Positions 1 to 12,187 of a stretch of 64,000 bases of DNA are shown piece after piece. The notes under the pieces were generated by a model. It searched no databases and was not told where the DNA came from. It saw only the letters and a program-made list of their open reading frames with translations. Origin of the DNA: Absidia repens (taxonomy: Eukaryota; Mucoromycota; Mucoromycetes; Mucorales; Cunninghamellaceae); assembly GCA_002105175.1 (NCBI GenBank), contig MCGE01000002.1:2356001-2420000 (forward strand). The letters are read 5' to 3'. The first letter of the stretch is position 1, and each line of letters starts with the position of its first letter. A program made the translations under genes and the position numbers.

Positions 1-2231
1 CAAAAGCATTCACAAGACGTTGTTGGAGGACTTGGGAGTAACCACTTTCCACTGACTTGAGCACCATCTGAATCGTTGATACGACAATTTCTGGCTGATA
101 AGTTGATATGCTGCGCTTCACGACTTTTTTGATGATATAAAAGACGTCGTCCACACATGTTGAGGTTTGACTTGATGATCCATCGTAGTTATCCATTTTC
201 ATCGCCTATAAAAAATAAGTACCAAGCAGATGGTTCGTAAATTAAAAGTTCTTCTTCCTTCTTATGCTTCCTCCACAAACACCCAGACACATTCAAATAG
301 GCGAATTACCTTATCCATGCTTCGCTTCAAAAGATATTCATCGATCACCAGGAAAGAATTCATGACTTCCTTAATACGTTTGGATAATCCCGAAGATGTC
401 AAGAGTCCATTTTCACCATAAAATCTTCTGTCTTTACCATCCATCGCAGTCATAGTTGGTGTTGTTGCAGTTGTAGTGGCCATTGTAGGAGTCACGGCGG
501 ATGCACCACCAGTAGCATCGGCATGTACCTTGACATCATCCAGTTTTTCCATTTCTTCATTTGCTCGTTCATGCAGGAAGCCTTGAAATAGTGACGCCCG
601 TTGACTGATCAATGATAGTTCCAAAAGGTTTGCATCAAGCTGACGAGGGTCAACCAAAGGGTTTGTGGCGTTTGCGGCTGAAGCGGTATTCGAAGGTGCT
701 GAAGGCGATGACGATAGTGGAGGACCAGAGCCTACGGATGGACTTTCTTTCGCTGCTAATTTGGGAGAGGACATTGTTGGTGAAGACATCCTGGGGTTGT
801 TGTTCGATCTATAGTTAGATGTGGTACTTGATCGCATCATGGCAATGTTGAGGGACTGTATATCGACAAGCTATGACCGGGTAATCATAATGATGACAAT
901 AAACAGTCAGTAATCGCATTGTATTTTTCTTTGTGTACATGTACATTCATTACCTTTGCATCCATTTTCCGTACTTGCAAAAATTGGTCCAAGAGAATGC
1001 CACTTTGGAGATCGCTTTCTTCTTCTAGGCGTTGGATGACTCTAAGCATTTTCCCTCGACCGTAATGAGCTTCTACCAAAGGCTGATGTTGATCAATAAT
1101 GGTGGCGATGTTTTCAAAAAGTCGTGTTAAGGTATCGGCAAAGTAGAGTGGAGACCCTAAAGATAGAATAAAAAGCATTACGATGTTAGTGATTTTGTCG
1201 ATTTCTCAAGCAAGTCCACTATTTTTACCTGTTCCCATTTTGAGTTCTTCCGCGCATCTAGCCTTGACAATATTACAAACAAATCTGGAATACTTGTCCA
1301 ACCCTTCCGTTTGGCATTCAATCAAAGGGAATAACTTGAAATACCGTGTGATGTTAGTTTCGTTCCGTTGAGCCACCGCATCATCAAATCGCTGAGAGAA
1401 TATATCGAAGAGTGTGTTTTTTGCATCAGACAATGTCTTGGAAGGATGGTCAGGATTTTCGGAAGTGGGCTAATACAAAAAGACGTATGAGTATACACTA
1501 TATAAGAGATGAAAGGGAAATAGCCAAATCAACTTACTACAGTGAATTCAGCCAGGGATCCGTTGAGAATGGTGGTATCAATACGAGAGGCCCTTTGCAA
1601 TAGTCCAGCAGCTTCATCATATTCTTTCCGTTGCATAGCATCTTGAATACCAGATACACAATGTTTCAATTCCTGTACATCCTCCACATACGAAATAGCT
1701 TGTCTTGTTCTCGACTACCAAATGCAAAATAGTTTGAATGAGTACCATTCTGTGATTATTTTTTCCATGTTCATCAATAATAATACCTGTTCCTTGTCTA
1801 GCTGCCTGACTTTGTCGCTAATATTGGTCGCTAGTTTAGCAGTGTTGTAAATAGTTTCCATCATACGCGTCGAATCAGACTTGAGATTGCCTAGTTGTGG
1901 TCTAACGAAGCATTGAGTTCATGTACGCCTCCTGAATTGTCATCCCACTTTTTTTTTATTTTTGTTAATCTTACCGCATAATGTCCAACGTTCCAAGTAC
2001 ATTTTGTAGCTCTTCCTTGTGTAAGAGTCTTTGATCCAGTGCCTGATCTATACGGGCCTCCTCCTCATCCAATAATCGCAGACATTCACGAATATCATCA
2101 ATGTTGGTAAGTGCATCAATATCGTATCCAGATACTGTATTTGATTCAGTGTTTTCTTCCTGTTGAATTTTTGAAGTCATTGGATGGAGTTGAGTTGGAG
2201 AATGCGGCGGTGGTATGATTGATGCAGGCAT
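1..2231 (-). CDS. COG4: Conserved oligomeric Golgi complex subunit 4 (partial, 3' end beyond the left edge)
   Basis: Subunit of the COG tethering complex (lobe A), which captures vesicles in retrograde transport within the Golgi. Several exons read on the minus strand match COG4 in order: an N-terminal coiled-coil region (exon about 1975-2231), a segment containing KVRQLDKEQ (about 1790-1890), one with QAISYVEDVQELKHC (about 1560-1710), one with TRYFKLFPLIE (1206-1433), the well conserved FADTLTRLFENIA and HQPLVEAHYGRG block (about 950-1150), and a last segment with CVDDVFYIIKKVVKRSIS that runs into position 1. Introns are short GT..AG. The start is either the ATG at 2231 or the in-frame ATG at 2180; longer reading has no ATG. 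The stretch near 660-840 is rich in Ser, Pro and Ala and looks like a lineage-specific insert. Only the first half to two thirds of the protein is in the window. Identity is firm; exact internal splice sites are less so. Confidence 0.9.
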
Positions 2232-2301
2232 AAGAGGAATAAAGTGTGGAAACAAAAGAGCAAATTGACAAGGAAAAAGACGAACACCCAAAACCTGATA
2301 A

Positions 2302-2320
2302 TTTTTTAAATCCCGGCGCT
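2302..2320. promoter_or_regulatory. TTTAAATCCCGGCGC block upstream of COG4
   Basis: A TTTAAATCCCGG block about 75-90 bases upstream of the COG4 ATG. Similar TTTAAATCCCGCC blocks occur upstream of other genes in this window. Function is inferred from recurrence only. Confidence 0.3.
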
Positions 2321-2361
2321 GGTTAATTATTCGTCCGAAAATCCCCAAATTATCCACCAAT

Positions 2362-3023
2362 TCACCAAAACTGCATTGGTGGTGCTCCGGATAGATTTTT
2401 TTGGTTATAAATCAATGCCTGTAGCATGCGCAGAATATGTTTGAGAATAATAAGACATCCAAGTAGTCCATACTTATATCTCAAGGCAATAAAAATCAAA
2501 TTATGATTTATCAAGGTTTTATTAGCCTCTTCTTCTATGCAGAACTCACGACCAATTTTTACGATCATACCAAGGTTGACTCTTTTTGTTTTGTTCAGTC
2601 CCATACTAAACTTATCCATAGAGGTATAGTGTTCATCATACAAGTCTCCACTACAATTCCCCTTCCTCCAGACTGACTGATAAATTTGTATTTTTCATTT
2701 CACCTCTTCAACGAAACCCACTCCGTCTTTGTTAGCACGTAGTAAATGTGAATCTAGGAAGTAACAATGGCGCAGTATTTTTTAAAGCAGAAGTGCTTCC
2801 ACCTTGACAAATGGCGATAAAAAAATTCACCTTTATCTAGATGGACGGCTTCATTGGTACCGGATGAAATATTCCATGCTTCACTTGCAAACTGAGTCTT
2901 GACGTTCTCCCTCTCCCACCGCCATTCCTTCAGTAAGTACATCTCTTGTGAATTAAGAAAAAAGGGGATTCAAGACATATACTTGCAAACGAATCTTTTT
3001 TGGTTCCTGGTGGCCAGTGCCAT
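2362..3023 (-). CDS. Possible spliced gene of unknown function
   Basis: I do not recognise this. The minus strand between COG4 and the divergent membrane-protein gene holds several open segments that can be joined with GT..AG introns: one containing EWRWERENVKTQFASEAW (about 2845-2942), a short one with DSHLLRANKDGVGF (about 2700-2755), and a longer one with DEHYTSMDKFSMGL and GREFCIEEEANKTL (2362-2665). The last ends in a hydrophobic stretch and a stop at 2362. The ATG at 3023 gives a reading that breaks in the second segment, so the 5' end is unresolved and the true start may be the ATG at 2942. It may equally be a decayed gene or chance open frames in A/T-rich DNA. Transcript data would decide. 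Confidence 0.3.
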
Positions 3024-3237
3024 GTTGTTCTTGGCAAGGTGTGATTTCTCACTCTAATTACTTCCCTTGTCCGACAGTGACCAATCAGAATTTATCAATT
3101 TCAGTCTTTTTGGGGAGTGTTTTTTTTTCCTGTTTCTTTCACATATTGTATAGATTCCTTCTTTTTTTTTTTTTTTATCCTACCCCACTCTTCATCTCAA
3201 TACATTCTCAATATTCATTCATCCTATACTTATTGTC

Positions 3238-4259
3238 ATGGCTTATCTACATACACTATTATTACCGTTCTTGCTATTTTCTATTATCGTAACGGTAACT
3301 GGTGAAACTCATTGTCGGGATCCTGCAGACTGTCCTTTGTACCCATTACATAGCTGCTTTGCAACACAATCTGGCTTACTATGTAAAAATGCACGTAAGT
3401 ATATCGTTATATATTTCTTTTTCTTCTTTGGAAACCAATACTCACTGCGTCTCTTTTTCTTCAATATATATTAGGCGAATTTGAAGGGTTCGAAGTTAGC
3501 ATGAATCTAATAGAATCATTCAACTACAGACCAGCCATTCTATACAATGATACCAATGAACCCTGTCAGACGATTCCTCAAAGCAAAGACTTGGACTCCT
3601 ATGTTGATTTCCGTGGACCACAAGTGCTTGAAACAGCCGATTTGGATCTGATTGGAAATTGCAGTCGACTCACTTATTGCGACAAGACCAGCAACACCTG
3701 CCAGCCGAAACGTGGTATGGGATCGACTTGTCAACACAATATGCAATGTTCTGTTGGGCTGGAATACTCCCCTGGGTACTGCAATAAGAATACCTCTGTA
3801 TGTGGGCTACGAGACGATATCCCTGCGTTTTATTATGGAAGGGCGCTAAGACCTTGGACCATGGGCGAACACTGGAAAGAGGCAGTAGCAGCAGTGGTGG
3901 TGACTGGTGTCGTTGCCATTTGCTTTTTGGTGGGACGACAGCAAGCTAGGAAACTGGTATCTGGTGTTTCGGGCTTGATAGAAAAATGGCAAAACAGAGA
4001 TGATCAACATTACATGCAACAACAGCAGCAGGGACTGGAAGAACAACAACACCGACAAGTTCATCAAGCAACAACAATGTCGGACGAAGAAATTTGGAAT
4101 CAACAACATTCTCGTCGTGCTTGGTGGCATATCTTACCGGGAGCTCAAATGATTGCCCGCTCGTTACAACTCCAACATAGTGCTATCGCTGGTGATGGTG
4201 GTACGTACATTCCGTTAGACTCTCGGCCCACTGATCCCCCTCCTTATCGTGGTGATTAG
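3238..4259 (+). CDS. Single-pass membrane protein with Cys-rich ectodomain and C-terminal PPPY motif
   Basis: Two exons, 3238-3394 and 3475-4259 (80-nt intron, GTAAGT..TTAG), give 313 residues. Residues 1-22 form a signal peptide ending near VTVTG. The ectodomain (about 23-190) has many cysteines (CRDPADCPLYPLHSC, CSRLTYCDKTSNTCQP, CQHNMQCSVGLE) and several N-x-S/T sites, consistent with a disulphide-bonded extracellular module. A transmembrane helix follows at about 200-220 (EAVAAVVVTGVVAICFLVG), then a Gln-rich cytoplasmic tail. The protein ends DPPPYRGD; PPPY is the classic PPxY ligand for WW domains such as those of NEDD4/Rsp5 ligases, so ubiquitin-dependent sorting is a reasonable inference. 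I cannot assign a named family. The poly-T tract just upstream of the ATG is typical of promoters here. Confidence 0.8.
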
Positions 4260-5597
4260 CTTTAGTTTTGATTCAACCTTCCACATTTGTCATTCTCCTT
4301 CCTTTTTTTTTTTTTTTTTTTTTTACCTCCTTACTGCGTTTATTGGTTTCCCCATTCTTCCCTCTCCTCTCCTGTTTTTTTTTTTTTTCTTCTGTGAAAA
4401 AAAAATATATATATTATTATATATTTGATATCCTTCCCCTCCTATTATTTTGTACTTTAGTCATATGTATATGTTCTTTTTTTTTTAGCTACCCCTTTGT
4501 TTGTTGTGTTTGAATAAAAAAAAATCTTTATCTTGGCAACCTTTCTGTCTGATTATTTTCTGCTATCGTATTTGTTGTGGATCACAATATAGTAGAATAT
4601 TTTTTATGTATACATTGTATGTGACATACTATTACATTGTAAATAACTTGCATGACTTGGCTATTCTAACGATGAAACAATGACTTTTATTGTTATCTCT
4701 ATCCAAGGAACGGGATGATCAAAAAAGAAAAAGCATCCAGAACCTGGATGTTAAATTGTGGGGTGACGATTTGAGATTGTGGGGGGATGAAAACAAGCGA
4801 AGTGGTCAATTAAGGGGATAGGGGCAATCTTGATAATGGTACAAAAAAAAACAGCTAAAGTTTATTTCTGTATACTTAAAATAAAACATGATCAAAGTAA
4901 TACACAAGCATAATGACGGGTTAATAGTTGATTTTTATTGAGTGTTTTGATTGATATGATAAAAAATGACAAAATAAAAGACTAAAACTAAAGGGAAAAT
5001 AAAACAACATGAGCTAAACTAAACGGAAAGAGAAAGGGGATAATATAGCTAATTTAATCCACAGATCTTGACTTTTATGCGCAATTCCGGAGGTAGACGA
5101 TGATTTGATCATTATACCACAATACATATAGCCACATACTATATCATCAAAAAAAAAGGACAGTAGCGTTTGGAAGTTTCCTTTTTTTTTTTTTACCTTC
5201 ACTCAATATACCCATATCTACACATTTGATCCAGTTGAACCCAAAGGAGAATCAAGTTTGGTGCATTATACTGTATTTCTTGGTGGTATTATCATGTCTA
5301 TCAAAGCCATTTCGAATCCATTGCTTCCTTATGCGCCTATTTCAGAACCATCGCTAGTCAAATGTGTGCTATGTATCAGTTGCTGATCGAATAAAAGTTG
5401 CTGCATGCGTAGAGATCGACCATTTTCGTCAGAGTACACCCGATATTCGCACATAAATTCCATGATTCATTCAAAATCCGTTGTTGTGTTGCTCAGTCAG
5501 ATAGTATTTTTATTGGAAGCTCTATACCTAAAAAGAAAAAAGAGAGAGAGATGAAAAAAAAAAAGTTCAAACCAGTCCATTTAGACTCGAAAGTGTT

Positions 5598-5632
<35 letters not shown>

Positions 5633-6802
5633 TGGGAAGGGGGTACAAGGGGAAAGGGGTGTACTTACAACCAAAAGAGCAGGCTCCATCTTGAATACTT
5701 TCAGTTTTGTGAGGTACTTGATTCATTCAGACAGCAGGTTCAAAACACCAGAGTTGATATAGTAACCCCAAACATGTACATATGGTTCCTTGATGACACG
5801 TTGCTGACTTTTTTCGCAAGAGGTCCATAAACCCAGAAGTTGAACACTTCATCTCTTGTCATCCTGGGGACCAGGACCGGATAAAATTTGTGATTTGAAG
5901 TTCATTTCGTTTTAGGCGGATCCAAAGAAATGTTGTATAACAAAGTCTAAATAACTTGTATACTCGTCATTTGTTGCCACTGCGTCTGCTGGGTTTCTTC
6001 TTACCCCTATATATGAAAGGCATAATAAGACAATGGCGAGGTTAGTTCTTCATGCATATACCCAGGAAGGGGTTTATTTTTGTTATTTACTTTGCAATTC
6101 AGAAGCGTCGATATCTAGCCGCTTTAATAAAGCACACAATAGTTTTAATAATAATAAGAAAAGAAAAAAAAGATCAACGTGTGGCAAAAAAATAACCCAC
6201 CAATTTTAAAATTGTTTTAAAGGTCCGCTTTCAATTTGACCGTGATTGTAAATGATGGATTTGTGGATTAGGATGAAAAACGTTAAAGATTTCTATACAC
6301 ACTGACTGATTATATATTGGTTTTATTTTATCTGAGATAATTACAGATAATAATATGCCCAAAAGGGCAATGATATCGAACAATGGATGCTTAGCAATAG
6401 GGATTGTTGATGGTGGCACATACATACGACAAGCTGCATTTTTCGACGGCGCATGGACTGTGTTCGTGTGTGAATACCAAAGAGAACTACATAAAAAGTA
6501 CTTGTTTTTTTTTTTGTTTTTGTTTTTCCTTCTTTGCTTCTACTTTTTCCCCTCTTTTCCCTAATTCAAAAAATATCCCTTATCTTTTTAACTTCCCCTT
6601 TTTTTTATATTTGATTATTCCTTTCCTCTTTTTATCCTCTTCATTTCCTACCCTCTTTTCGTTATTTCATAACTTTTTTTTTTACTATTTGGCTCTTTAC
6701 CGTTACTTATAATTTTCCATTAGTTGGAAAACAAATTGTCCTAATTTTTCTCGATACACACAAAATCCTTCCCTTGATTCCATCTCTTTCTTTCCTTCTT
6801 TC
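4260..6802. other. Intergenic region with no assignable gene
   Basis: About 2.5 kb, A/T-rich, with poly-T runs and the 3' end of the preceding gene (an AATAAA at about 4513). The minus strand between 5329 and 6035 holds three short coding-like stretches: 5329-5463 starting MEFMCEYRVY, 5725-5860 containing RDEVFNFWVYGPLAKK, and 5910-6035 containing RRNPADAVATNDEYTSYLDF. They lie in different frames, are separated by stops, and could be a decayed gene. I could not join them into one protein or recognise a family. Confidence 0.4.
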
Positions 6803-9541
6803 ATGATGGAATACACCACCGGATATCATCATCATCATCGTCGTCAACACCATCGATTATCACCATCTTTTGATTCCTCGACAAATATACGAAGCCAACA
6901 AATGTTATCTACTTTGATTCATCCCTATACACTGTGCGATCCTATAACAGAAACGATGGAAGAAACTGACAGCATCAAATTCGAATTAGACCAAGAAGAA
7001 TCGAGCGATGACGCTTCATGCCTTTCATCCATCACCACTTTTGATGAAGAAACCACGAATGATCATACTGTGTACGCTCTCCATGTCTTTATTGCCACTG
7101 TCGAGGGACAAATATCAGTAATGCGGGGGGACAAATTAATTTTGCTCGACGATACCAATGCTTATTGGTGGCTGGTCAAGATAATGAAAACATCCGACAT
7201 TGGTTACATTCCAGCAGAAAATGTCGAGGTAATGCCTATAACTATATAGATTTGACATCATATTTTTTTTTATATCACACCTTTTTTATTCTCGATGAAT
7301 TCATTGTCATAAATCCCAAAAAAAAAGGAAAATGCCCAAATGTGGTACTACCTCTTTTGGTCATGTTTATGCTAACAGTAATCTTTTTTAGACTCCGTTC
7401 GAAAGACTGGCTCGCTTTAACAAAATTCGAAATAGTGAAGTACGAAGCAAAAAAAAAAAAAAAAAAAAAAGGGATTATATTTTTTAATACTAACATTATG
7501 TATTTAATACTTAGATTATTTTATTGCCCACTTCAGATATAAAGGGAAAGCATCTGAAATCATCATGCTACAAAAAAGTATCAATGGCCAAAAGTGTGAC
7601 AGTGCAATCACTGATCATCATCACTGACGATGACTCGGATTCTCATATTATGAAAACTTATGAAGAAACACAAGTTGCCACCGAAAAATTAAATTCGCCG
7701 GATGAAGAACAAGAAAATGACAATTGCTTACCAACACGATTATCTAATCATGCGTTATCAGTGGGACTCACTCAGCATTTTATACGATATCAATCATCAC
7801 GACCACAATCATCAATAGCAGACACAAACTCAATGTCGAATCCTAATATCACCACAACTACCGCTACCACAAAACGTCCAGTTAGAAACTTGTCCCAAAT
7901 ATTATCAGGATCGAACAAAAACCACGTCCCTACAGACGAACCCCTCTCTTTTACTTCCAGTGATTCAAACGCCGGTCTTCCCCATCAACCAAACGATCAC
8001 CTCAGTGTACTCCGTGTTTTTCCAGGAAACATCAATGTCAAGGCCACATTTAATTCCGTTTTGGTGAATGAAAATACAACAGCCGAACAACTTCTGAATT
8101 TTGCTTTGAAAAGATTTCGATTATTGGATTCTCACGAAAGGCCATGCGAAGGCATTGAATACTATATCAGTGTCAAGGTTTCAGATAATGGTAAGTGGCG
8201 GCAATTAAAAAATAATGGGTTTTCCCATTTAACCTCACTTTCTTTTTTTTTTCTTCTTTCGTTCTTTCTTCTGATTTTTAATGATTATGCGCAAACTACA
8301 GATGAAATCACTCTATCTCCACACGACAAACCTTTGGCTATGTTTTACTCTTTGAACACGCTTCTTACGACACCCATGCCCTCTTTAACTCACATTCGTT
8401 CCAAAGTCAAACTTACTCGAATAGGCGTCACTCATGCAGCACCCAGCAATGGCAACGCTACTTCCTTTGGTGAAAACTCAGTCATTCGATTTTTGCTCAA
8501 CAAACGTATCAAACGAATCAACGAGCTAGACGGGCAACTTCGTATTAAAATAGCGTATTACACCGATGCATCATCAACGTCAACTACTTCAACAAGGTCG
8601 TCAACCGGTAGTACTTCGAATACCAGAACATCTCGTCTTTCACAACTATACCGACGTTCCAATTCTCATCAGCGTCGTCTTGGCAGACTGTCTTCTTCGG
8701 GCGCTTTTTCACTATCCTCTTCACCAGCACCTGATCAGCTTTTGGACCGTATCGAGAAACTTGTGTCTGTTCCTGGTTATTTGGTGGTGTCTGATCTTAC
8801 CTCCCTGGCACTGGAGAAGTTCCATATTCAACAAGGTGTACCGTATACTTTTACCAACGACAAATTGGACAAATATGGCATGACACTAGTACTACAAGGA
8901 AAAGGTAATAATACATGATGGAAGGGAGCGGAGGTGAATCAAGCACATAGTGAAACTTACACCTTTTTTTGGGGGATGGGGGGATTATAGAACACGTTTT
9001 GAATGCAAGTCGATGCATCATGGATATTTTGAATGACGAATGGCTCAATCCTAAAGGAAAAGATGATGATGGGATCTTATTTGTTTTACGGAAAATGCAG
9101 TCTCGCGTTCGATCACCACCGCCCTCACCACTGTACGAAGATCCAACTACTACAACACTGCCCATTGCAGCAGCTGTAACTAATTCACCATCACCACCAC
9201 CGCCGCCACCACCCCGATCATCAATAGATACAATGACGACGAACCATGATCTATGTAACAGCAGTTTATCTTTGGCTTCATCGTCGTCTTCATCCGCTTC
9301 ATCTTCATCATCGCCACCTTCTTTGATCACTCCAGACTCGACGACAAATGCTACCGGAAACAACAACAATAACAACAACAACAAGTCTTCTCCACTACAG
9401 CAACATGCTAAGCTAAGTACGGACATTCTGCTGCATCGTATTGATATGACTCTCTCATCTCTGGAAAAAAATCTACTGGTGAATCCTGGTCCCACTTTCA
9501 AGACCTCCTCAAGGAACTCATTATCATACGCCTACCGGTAG
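6803..9541 (+). CDS. SH3 and Ras-association domain protein, probable cell-polarity factor
   Basis: Five exons (6803-7228, 7392-7434, 7537-8190, 8302-8904, 8991-9541) give 758 residues. An SH3 domain lies at about 95-145 (YALHVFIATVEGQISV, GDKLILLDD, YWWLVKI, IGYIPAENVE) and is followed directly by TPFERLARFNKIRN, a tail I associate with fungal polarity SH3 proteins such as Bud14/Tea4. A Ras-association-like region follows (about 300-420: VLRVFPGNINVKATFNSVLV, TTAEQLLNFALKRFRL). A second ubiquitin-fold-like segment (about 450-585) contains GQLRIKIAYYTD and YLVVSDLTSLALEKF. The C-terminal 180 residues are low-complexity Pro/Ser/Asn. The domains suggest an adaptor linking a Ras-type GTPase to actin or polarity machinery at the growing tip. 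The donor of the second intron is uncertain: GTGAAG at 7435 keeps frame, while GTACGA six bases later does not. Confidence 0.75.
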
Positions 9542-10201
9542 CTTGTTTTCAAGAAAGGTACAAGCAAGGGGAGAAAAAAAGTAAATGTTTGGCTTTCAGG
9601 TGAATAGGAAACATGGTACAGCACGACTAACGATTCTTTTTTACTTTATGTTTATATAGATTTTTTGTTGTGTATGTGTATTTATATATTAGTGGTTTAG
9701 TTTTAGATCTTGACTGATTACATTTTTTTACTTTGTTTTGTTACTGTCTTATTGAATAAATCTTATATTGTACTAGTCTTCTCTTTGCTGTTTATAATAG
9801 GAGGGAGGGAGGAAGCGAATTGTCAGGATTGGGCTATGCTATTATGGCAGATTCTTTTATCAGTGAGTCTGTTCCCGAAGATATTACTGTGTCTGTTTAT
9901 AAATAAATATGTATGTATATATATATATATATTTGTGTGTGTGAAAAACACCTCAGGAAGCACTTTTCATAATGGAATCACATATAGCTTGTTGTCAATA
10001 GCAAATACACCGATGTCATATCATAATGGTCATCTTGGTCCAGGCCTATGCGGCGTTAAGGGCAGACATTCTTCCTTGCTTTTCTCTCGGTGTCACTTCA
10101 AAAAAAAGGCGGACATTTAAAAATAAACCACTTGGTGCTCTGCCAATTTTTTTTTTTTTTTTTTTTCGTTTTATCTCTTCCTCCTCCATCTTTACAACGA
10201 T
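9542..10201. other. 3' UTR and promoter region, no gene seen
   Basis: Contains a likely 3' end of the SH3/RA gene (TTGAATAAATC near 9752), an (AT)n tract at about 9912-9932, and a poly-T run at 10148-10166 just before the next start. The open frames here are hydrophobic by T-richness only. Confidence 0.5.
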
Positions 10202-10509
10202 ATGCAATCCAACAATCCTACCACGGATAATATTGATGATAACAGCAACAGCAACAACAATCTAGGCTTTTCCAAGTACATCACCACTAAAATATATCAA
10301 TATGAACTCCAAACTGCTTTATATATGCTGGAACCTTGGGAAAAGGCATTATTCAGTAAGCGTCAAAAATCACAATGGCTTGAATGACAAAACTCATATC
10401 TTATTCTTTTACTATTATTATAGACACTATCGTAATCTGCCTAGTTGGTTTATCGTTTTTGACAATGTATCAATATATTCCCGTAGTATTCAACAAGTTG
10501 ATTACTTGA
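10202..10509 (+). CDS. Serine palmitoyltransferase small activating subunit (SPTSSA-like)
   Basis: Two exons, 10202-10355 and 10424-10509, give 79 residues. After an Asn/Ser-rich N-terminus comes the family signature YQYELQTALYMLEPWEKALFN, which closely parallels the human SPTSSA segment around TALYMLEPWER, followed by a single hydrophobic helix (IVICLVGLSFLTMYQYIPVV). These small ER membrane proteins bind the catalytic heterodimer of serine palmitoyltransferase, the first and rate-limiting enzyme of sphingolipid synthesis, raising its activity and shaping acyl-CoA choice. The intron falls inside the conserved region (after Phe of KALF) and splicing restores the expected Asn, which strongly supports the model. 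Poly-A signal AAATAAAC lies at about 10648. Confidence 0.92.
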
Positions 10510-11111
10510 ACTTTTAGCTTTTCACTATAATCCCATTTGTATAGAATGTCCTCCTCATTAATCTTCTCAGCACTTTTTAGTTTAGCTCACTCAGCTTATT
10601 CTTCATCCCATTTATGCTACTACCGTTACTTTTACAACTATAATTTAAAAATAAACTTCAATTGTCTAATATTCATTTATATTTTTGTATGCTGATACCT
10701 CTGTGCTTGTGTGTCTATATGTGATGTTTGCGTGTGACGATATTGTGTTGTGTGTGTGTGTGTGTGTATTGTGTCTATAATGTGCGTATGTCGTGTGTAT
10801 ATTGTGTGTAGGGAGCTAGGAATACTCGGCTTTTTTTTACCCGATCTCAATGCCTATATAGTACCGTACTTCCAAAATTAAATATGCAAAATTTATGCAC
10901 AAAAATAATAAAGCACATGGAGTATACTATGCGATTAAAAAAAAAAAAAAGAAAACTTGCACTGAGCTATGTGTACGCACTACCACCCCTCCCAAGCCCA
11001 AACCATAAAATCAAATACAATAGCGACAAAGACAAAGATATTCTTTTTGAAAAAATGATCAAAGGTTTATTAAACACAAAATAAAACTGAATTGAAGGGA
11101 ATGGTACTAAT
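10510..11111. other. Convergent intergenic region with (GT)n microsatellite
   Basis: 3' regions of two convergent genes. Contains a GT dinucleotide run at about 10745-10767 and other GT-rich sequence to 10810. No gene seen. Confidence 0.5.
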
Positions 11112-12027
11112 CTAGATGAATCCAATGCGGTTGGCAATATCAAGGGCATCAACATCAGGAGTCAAACGAACATAGGCCTTCTTGCTACCATCGGGTCTAT
11201 TAAAAAAAAAGGGATTAGCCATGGTTAGCTATACATCACTATTTATCCAGTCATTTTCATCATCATCATTACCGAATCAAAGTGTTGACCTTGAGAGCAT
11301 CAACGTCGTAGAGTTGCTTGACGGATTGCTTGATTTGATTCTTGTTAGCCTTGACGTCAACGATGAAAGTCAAAGTGTTGTGGTCTTCGATTTTCTTCAT
11401 GGAAGTTTCAGTGTTCAAAGGTTGACGGATAACACGATATTGGTCCATGCGGGGTAAGTGAGGGACAGACTTGCGAGAGTACTTGGGAGCACGAGCCAAC
11501 TTCAAAGTCTTGGGAATACGGAATTGGGTGGCAGTGCGAATCTTGCGGACAGTCTTGCCTTGGACACCCTTGAGGGCGGCTTTCTTGGCAGCTTGAGCCT
11601 TGATGTTGGAAGCTATATCAGTCAGAAGAGAAAGAGAGAGAGAAAAAAAAATTAGTAAAGCGCCACCTTATGCAACAAATATGGAGACGAGGGAGAAGGA
11701 AGGTTCATGTGATAAATTGGAAAAGAAGGGGTTGTTGGGGAAGGTGGTTCACCAGATCAAATCTCCATCCACACATTCACAAATTCAATTCATATCATAC
11801 TATTCAAAGCTATCCGTTCATTCACCCACAAAAGGAATCCATATTCGGTTTTCTTTTTTTTTTGACAAAATAATGAATGCAGAAGGTTCAACAAATGAAT
11901 GGATAAATATTTCGATGGCTGAGTGAATGGATGGATGGATGGATGGATAAATGGTTTGGTGGCTAATTGGTGGATGGATGAATTCATGATGATGGTGTTA
12001 CTGTGTTGTACCTTTGTTGGCAGGCAT
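11112..12027 (-). CDS. RPL25: 60S ribosomal protein uL23 (Rpl25 / L23A)
   Basis: Three exons on the minus strand: 12012-12027 (only 16 nt, five codons plus one base), 11273-11612 and 11112-11196, giving 146 residues. The basic N-terminal extension ([15 protein letters not shown]) and the globular core ([53 protein letters not shown]) with C-terminal RIGFI are diagnostic of uL23, which sits at the polypeptide exit and contacts 25S/26S rRNA. The first intron is long for this window (399 nt) and contains a short ATGG repeat (about 11928-11948); long first introns after a tiny coding exon are common in fungal ribosomal protein genes. I looked for snoRNA boxes in it and saw none that convince. Confidence 0.96.
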
Positions 12028-12126
12028 GATATCGTCGACCACGTAAAAAAGGGAGGATATGAAAATGAGTCCGCCAGTGCCTTCAATTTTTTAAATTTTC
12101 GGTAGCTGCGATCCGGCCCTCACACC

Positions 12127-12145
12127 AAGGCGGGAATTGAAATTA
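12127..12145 (-). promoter_or_regulatory. AATTCCCGCC block upstream of RPL25
   Basis: On the minus strand this reads ATTTCAATTCCCGCCTT, about 100 bases upstream of the RPL25 start. It matches the recurrent AAATYCCGCC block seen at other promoters in the window. Confidence 0.35.
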
Positions 12146-12187
12146 TACAGTGTTCTGGTTTTTACTTCCCATTTTTGGGCCAAAACT

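Noticed and set aside
9710..10120. Plus-strand ORF after the SH3/RA gene
   Set aside because: Lies in a 3' UTR-like region, starts with T-rich hydrophobic codons and runs through an AT microsatellite.
11613..12011. snoRNA inside the long first intron of RPL25
   Set aside because: Ribosomal protein introns often host snoRNAs, but no paired C/D boxes or H/ACA layout was convincing on the coding strand.
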